From Alphaproteobacteria bacterium (GTDB lineage Bacteria > Pseudomonadota > Alphaproteobacteria > Micavibrionales > UBA2020), in assembly GCA_004297545.1 (NCBI GenBank), contig SCTB01000042.1, positions 1 through 62,550 on the forward strand: DNA of 62,550 nucleotides, given 5' to 3'. Made by a program: the position numbers and the translations under genes. This document shows, piece by piece, positions 58,877-62,550 of this stretch. How positions within the stretch are numbered: the first letter of the stretch is position 1; every line of letters starts with the position of its first letter. The notes under the pieces were generated by a model. The model saw only the letters and a program-made list of their open reading frames with translations, was not told where the DNA came from and did no database searches.

Positions 58877-59091
58877 TTACTTTCAGAGAATCTTTGACCA
58901 AGGCAGCTAATTTTTGCTGTGGATAACTTTCCGGAATCTGAAATGCGATTTTTCGAATTTCCCATTTGAATCAGCTACATAAGAAAATTTTCTGGACTCC
59001 CCGTTGTGGTTCCTCTAAAAGTCGGTTCCGCTCTTGGAATCGACCTCCGTAACAAGCGAGATTTCATGGGCGGTAATACCAGGGTGTGTGT

Positions 59092-59688
59092 ATGGATTTT
59101 CAGCAGACATATCTGCCGGATTTGCAGATCTATCGCGAGGCGTTCAAGGCCGGATGGGCGACCTATGTCGTCCAGCATGGCCGGGATGCCGCCCTTGCCG
59201 GTTCGGCGTATCTCCGCGGCCCTGTAGCCATGGCCCGGCTGATACAGGAACACGGCGGGGACATGCGGCAGATCGCTGCGGCGGCGTGCCTGGCTGGTCC
59301 AGCTGTCTTCTCCGAGCATCCTGCACAATGGTTGGACAAAAGGCTCGTGGAATTTTCCCGTGAGATCCGGAGCGTCGGGACGACGCCGCCCCAGGAACTT
59401 TACGGGATTATTCCCGGGCTGTCCGCCGACGCGCGGCTGTTTTTGCAAGCCAGCGCGATCATGCTGATGGAGCAGCTGTCGGTGACCGCCGGCATCGGCC
59501 CCGCGCCCGAGCAGTACCGCGCCTATACCGAAGCGCTTGAACTGTATTCCTGCGCGCGCGGGACGCTGGATACCTACCGGCTCGACACGCGCTTCGAGAT
59601 CGCCGCCATGAAGGCCACCACTGTCATGGAAAGCCACCCCAACCTCTGGTCAAAGCCGCGGCAGCTTGCCGAGAGGCTCGGCGCCTGA
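59092..59688 (+). CDS. Hypothetical helical protein
   Basis: This protein of 198 residues starts at ATG 59092 (a GTG six bases upstream is in frame). It is mostly helical. The N-terminal part (VAMARLIQEHGGDMRQIAAAACLAGPAVFSEHPAQW) has the rhythm of an HD-domain helix pair of RelA/SpoT type, but the His-Asp pair itself is missing, so it is at most a degenerate relative and I do not assign it. It ends one base before the convergent bpt gene. The 215 bases before it (58877-59091) hold nothing I can name. Confidence 0.55.
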   Translation: MDFQQTYLPDLQIYREAFKAGWATYVVQHGRDAALAGSAYLRGPVAMARLIQEHGGDMRQIAAAACLAGPAVFSEHPAQWLDKRLVEFSREIRSVGTTPPQELYGIIPGLSADARLFLQASAIMLMEQLSVTAGIGPAPEQYRAYTEALELYSCARGTLDTYRLDTRFEIAAMKATTVMESHPNLWSKPRQLAERLGA

Positions 59689-59689
59689 T

Positions 59690-60406
59690 TTACGGGGCAG
59701 CCTGAAACTCAATCCAGTTCTCATCGACGAATAATTCGAGCGGCTGGAAGCGCGCCTTGTAGGACATTTTGGGCGAGTTCTTGACCCAGAAGCCAAGATA
59801 GACGTAAGGCCGATCCGTGCCGGTGGTGTATTCGATCAGCTTTAAAATCATCCATGTGCCAAGGCTGCGTTTTTCCTGGTCCGGCTCGAAAAAGCTGTAG
59901 ACGGCCGAGGTGCCGTCGGGCATTTCGTCGAACAGCATGACGCCCAGCGTCTTTTCGCCGTCCCGGCAGACCAGGAAGCGCGTGTCCGTGGGGGAATCCT
60001 CCATCATCGCGAGGAAGTCGGAATAGGGCATTTTCGCCATCTCGCCGTCCTTGTGGCGGGCGCTTAAGTAGCGCGTGAACAGGTCGTAGAGTGCCGGCAT
60101 CGCGTCGGGCTGCACGATGCTGTAGGTCAGGTGTTTGTTTTTCTTCAGGAGCTTTTTGAAGCTCTCGCCGGGCCTGAATTCCTTCGCTTTCAGGCGCGAG
60201 GCGATGCAGGCGCGGCAGGCGGGGCATTGCTGGCGGTAGAACATATGCTGCGTACGGCGAAAGCCGCGCTGGGTCAACAGCGGCGACAAGGGCGCCGTGA
60301 AGTCATCCAGCACGGTCATGACCTTCTGCTCCGTGAGCCCGGGAAGATAGGGGCAGGGACCGGGCTGCATTAGATAGAGGTCAAGGGCGTCGGGGCGTGT
60401 GCGCAT
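59690..60406 (-). CDS. bpt: Aspartate/glutamate leucyltransferase (arginyltransferase family)
   Basis: This protein of 238 residues starts at ATG 60406; the longer frame upstream lies inside motB. The N-terminal Cys motif CPYLPG (C18) and QQCPACRAC near 65-73 are the ATE/Bpt signature, and SFFEPDQEKRSLGTWMIL near 180 matches the C-terminal GNAT-like domain. The enzyme transfers Leu from tRNA to proteins with N-terminal Asp or Glu, sending them to ClpS/ClpAP. It begins one base after motB ends, so it is part of the stator operon. Confidence 0.92.
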   Translation of the reverse strand: MRTRPDALDLYLMQPGPCPYLPGLTEQKVMTVLDDFTAPLSPLLTQRGFRRTQHMFYRQQCPACRACIASRLKAKEFRPGESFKKLLKKNKHLTYSIVQPDAMPALYDLFTRYLSARHKDGEMAKMPYSDFLAMMEDSPTDTRFLVCRDGEKTLGVMLFDEMPDGTSAVYSFFEPDQEKRSLGTWMILKLIEYTTGTDRPYVYLGFWVKNSPKMSYKARFQPLELFVDENWIEFQAAP

Positions 60407-60407
60407 G

Positions 60408-61451
60408 TCACGGGAAATAAAGCACGCCGGGATCGTGCTTCTTGATGTCGGGGCCTTTTTGCGTGGGCTTCGGCGGCGGGGGGACGACGGTCTGCGCCTG
60501 TTTCTTCTGCACCTTCGCGACGGATTGCTTGAGCAGAATGATGCTGATGCGGCGGTTGCGCGCGGACTGCGGGTCGTTCTCGACCAGCAGCTCGCGGTCG
60601 GCCTTGCCCTGCACGTTCTCGATGCGCGTGACGTCAAACCCGTTGTTCAGGAAGGAGCGCCGCGCCGCATTCGCGCGGTCGGCGGAAAGCTCCCAGTTCG
60701 TGTAAACCGCGTCCTTGCCGTAGGGCTTCGCATCGGTATGGCCGCGGATGGAGGCCTTGTTGGGCAGCGGGTGGATGACTTTTTCGACGAGGGCGAAAAG
60801 CCTTTCCGCCTCCGGCAGCGGCTTCGCGCTGCCCAGCGCGAACATCGGCTTGCCTTCGGTGTCGACGATCTGGATGCGCAGGCCTTCGGGCGTCATGTCG
60901 ATCAGCAGGTTCTGCTTGAGGTCGCGCAGGTCCGGCTGCGCTTCGATTTCTTTCTTGAACTGTTCCTGCGCGTCGCCGAAGGCCTTGGCGTCTACCCTGT
61001 CGGTTTGTTGCGTTTCACGCTGCTCCGCATGCGCCCTGGCCGCTTCTATCTGCTCCTCGGTCAGCGATTCCGTGTTGCTGTTCTTCTTGTCGGACTCCTC
61101 GCCGTCCTCGCGGCCGATGCCTTCGGCCGGGTCCTGCTGCATGGCCATGACCGGCGATTTGTCGGTGGTCATCGCGCCTTCGGGCGAGAGCGAGGTGCCG
61201 CCCATGACGCCGCCGGCGCCGCTGGTGGAGGTCGCGACGCGCGGGTCCGCCGGCGCGAAGTATGATGAAATCAGCATTTTCTGCTCGTCAGTCGTCACGT
61301 TGAGCAGCCACAGCAGCAGGAAGAACGACATCATGGCGGTCACGAAATCGGCATAGGCGACCTTCCAGGCGCCGCCATGATGGCCGCCTTCGACCTTCTT
61401 GATGCGCTTGATGATGATAATCGGCCGCTTGTCGTCGTCCTTTTTCGCCAT
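60408..61451 (-). CDS. motB: Flagellar motor stator protein MotB
   Basis: This 347-residue protein has a basic cytoplasmic N-terminus, one membrane helix (about 36-52) with the proton-carrying Asp35 in KVAYADFVTAMM, a periplasmic linker with a long Gln/Glu-rich helix (about 125-165), and a C-terminal OmpA-like peptidoglycan-binding domain (IRGHTDAKPYG near 237, NRRISIILLKQ near 300). With MotA it forms the stator that powers the flagellum. It lies 44 bases after motA and is of the alphaproteobacterial long-linker type. Confidence 0.94.
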   Translation of the reverse strand: MAKKDDDKRPIIIIKRIKKVEGGHHGGAWKVAYADFVTAMMSFFLLLWLLNVTTDEQKMLISSYFAPADPRVATSTSGAGGVMGGTSLSPEGAMTTDKSPVMAMQQDPAEGIGREDGEESDKKNSNTESLTEEQIEAARAHAEQRETQQTDRVDAKAFGDAQEQFKKEIEAQPDLRDLKQNLLIDMTPEGLRIQIVDTEGKPMFALGSAKPLPEAERLFALVEKVIHPLPNKASIRGHTDAKPYGKDAVYTNWELSADRANAARRSFLNNGFDVTRIENVQGKADRELLVENDPQSARNRRISIILLKQSVAKVQKKQAQTVVPPPPKPTQKGPDIKKHDPGVLYFP

Positions 61452-61495
61452 TTACTCTACTTATCCCCCCTTTTGCAGGGTGAGAGAAATCAATC

Positions 61496-62356
61496 TTAAG
61501 TCGTCGACACGTTCTGCGTGGCTTCTTCGACCTCAAGGAAGGTCGGCTGCGTGTCGTGCAGCAGAATCTTGCGCCCGAATTCGATCGCGACCGGGGGCGC
61601 GGCGCCTTGCAAATAGGCCAGTATCGAGGTCTTCATGCACAGGAAATATTTCAGCTCGTTGTCGTTGCGCTCCTTGATGGCGCTGGCGATGGGGGCGACG
61701 AAGCCGTAGGACAGCCAGACTCCCAGAAAGGTGCCGACGAGGGCGCCCGCGATGAGGTGGCCCAGCACCTCGGGCGGCTCGGTGATGGCGCCCATGGTGT
61801 GAATGACGCCCAGGACCGCGGCCACGATGCCCAGCGCCGGCATGCCGTCCGCCATGGTCTGCACCGCATGCGAGATATGGCTGCGCTCCTGCAGCTGGGT
61901 TTCGATTTCCTGGTCCATCAGCGCTTCGATCTCGTGCGGCTTTTCCGCTCCAAGTGATATAAGGCGCAGGTAGTCGCATAAAAAGGTGACGGCGCCACTA
62001 TCGGCGTAAAAGCCCGGGAATTTCTTGAAAATGTCGCTGTCGACGGGATTTTCGATATGCTGCTCGAGCGCCAGCCAGCCCTTGGTGCGGGCGGTCTTGA
62101 ACACCAGGTAGAGCATGCTGAGCAGTTCGAGATACTGCGGCTTGCCGAATTTTTCCTTTTTATAGATGGACTTGATGTCATACATAGTCTGCCTGATGAC
62201 ATGCGGCGAATTGGCGATCAGGTACGCCATGCAGGCAGTGCCGAAAATGATCAGGAATTCAAAGGGCTGCCACAGGACCATAAGATGGCCCTTGTTGAGC
62301 AGATAGCCGCCCAGCGTAAAGGCAACGACCCCGATATGCCCCAGTAACTTATACAT
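61496..62356 (-). CDS. motA: Flagellar motor stator protein MotA
   Basis: This 286-residue inner-membrane protein has four spans (near 5-22, 30-50, 165-190 and 200-222). The conserved cytoplasmic loop lies between spans 2 and 3, with charged residues for contact with FliG (MDQEIETQLQERSHISHAVQ). MADGMPALGIVAAVLGVIHTMG is a family hallmark. It conducts protons together with MotB. It is the first gene of the motA-motB-bpt operon. About 95 bases separate it from the partial gene to its right. Confidence 0.94.
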   Translation of the reverse strand: MYKLLGHIGVVAFTLGGYLLNKGHLMVLWQPFEFLIIFGTACMAYLIANSPHVIRQTMYDIKSIYKKEKFGKPQYLELLSMLYLVFKTARTKGWLALEQHIENPVDSDIFKKFPGFYADSGAVTFLCDYLRLISLGAEKPHEIEALMDQEIETQLQERSHISHAVQTMADGMPALGIVAAVLGVIHTMGAITEPPEVLGHLIAGALVGTFLGVWLSYGFVAPIASAIKERNDNELKYFLCMKTSILAYLQGAAPPVAIEFGRKILLHDTQPTFLEVEEATQNVSTT

Positions 62357-62450
62357 ATTTCCCCTGCTTAAGCTCCCCCAAAGGCGCAGTCGCGGCTAAA
62401 GAGTTGCAAAAGACGTGCCAGCATCATTATTAAGTATGACGCAGTTCCCG

Positions 62451-62550
62451 CTATTCATCAATCTTTAACAGCGGTTTCGTGAAGGCGCTTTCTATAAGCT
62501 TCTCAATCAGCTGGCGGGTTTTGTTCTGCACATCCTGGTAAGGGTTGAAC
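62451..62550 (-). CDS. C-terminal end of a gene running off the window
   Basis: A minus-strand frame entering at the window edge encodes 32 residues (FNPYQDVQNK to LLKIDE), ending with TAG at 62453-62451. It is upstream of motA in the same direction. The amphipathic helix TRQLIEKLIESAFTK is protein-like. Too short to identify. Confidence 0.5.
   Translation of the reverse strand, partial: FNPYQDVQNKTRQLIEKLIESAFTKPLLKIDE

Noticed and set aside
59092-59688. RelA/SpoT-type HD hydrolase
   Set aside because: The helix rhythm is similar, but the essential His-Asp pair is absent and no synthetase domain follows.
1-62550. CRISPR arrays, rRNA genes and transposases
   Set aside because: No regularly spaced repeats, rRNA signature sequences or DDE/HUH transposase motifs were seen on either strand. 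The repeated intergenic units are inverted pairs, not arrays.

Overview
The window looks like a contig from a GC-rich Gram-negative alphaproteobacterium. It carries flagellar stator genes motA-motB, a leucyl/arginyl-transferase gene, a recO-parC pair, map-radC, purB, a beta-oxidation-type acyl-CoA dehydrogenase, AsmA and many Sec signal peptides. The lineage cannot be fixed from sequence alone; an environmental, perhaps Micavibrio-like or uncultured, alphaproteobacterium is my guess. The first 13 bases are the 3' end of an Illumina sequencing adapter, so base 1 is an assembly artefact and the contig really ends there.

Region 1 (1-7442) is the right end of an integrated element. It holds a tightly packed six-gene operon: secreted ankyrin/TPR protein, two secreted helical proteins, a 1066-residue secreted TPR protein, a zinc-ribbon protein and a small membrane protein. 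It ends in the 3' half of a tRNA-Leu(TAA) gene from the anticodon arm to CCA, with no 5' half. That is the usual scar left by a tyrosine integrase. The intact tRNA and the integrase would lie beyond the contig end.

Region 2 (7571-21641) is a dense oxidative-lipid or amide gene cluster and the best candidate for an undescribed pathway. A six-gene, translationally coupled minus-strand operon encodes a fatty-acid-hydroxylase/sterol-desaturase family protein, an AurF-like diiron oxygenase, a 2Fe-2S ferredoxin, a Rieske oxygenase, a left-handed beta-helix acyltransferase and a GH3-type acyl-adenylating amide synthetase. Plus-strand genes on either side encode an SDR, a ferritin-like diiron protein, an NTF2-like secreted protein, an N-acyl-amino-acid deacylase fused to a DUF962/Mpo1-like domain, a PAP2 phosphatase, an unknown protein and a second Rieske oxygenase. 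A methyltransferase and a cation/proton antiporter close the block. I infer that an acyl chain or amide-linked lipid is activated, hydroxylated, N- or C-oxygenated and methylated; the product is unknown.

Region 3 (21723-36326) mixes housekeeping genes (CinA-like, map, radC) with an ECF sigma factor overlapping a membrane-anchored VWA/DUF3520 protein, two paralogues carrying an unrecognised Gly/Tyr-rich module, two secreted HExxH proteins in one operon, a possible outer-membrane protein and an ICMT-like membrane protein. Several GC-rich inverted repeats lie between these genes.

Region 4 (36476-62550) has a small membrane protein, two tandem ankyrin proteins, fatty-acid genes (MaoC, acyl-CoA dehydrogenase), AsmA, YihY/BrkB, purB, a 1673-residue protein that appears to join an M48-like peptidase to an ABC1/UbiB-like kinase fold, recO, parC, an exonuclease-I-like gene, three small unknown genes, and a minus-strand motA-motB-bpt operon. 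A partial gene runs off the right edge. I saw no rRNA, CRISPR array, complete tRNA or transposase.
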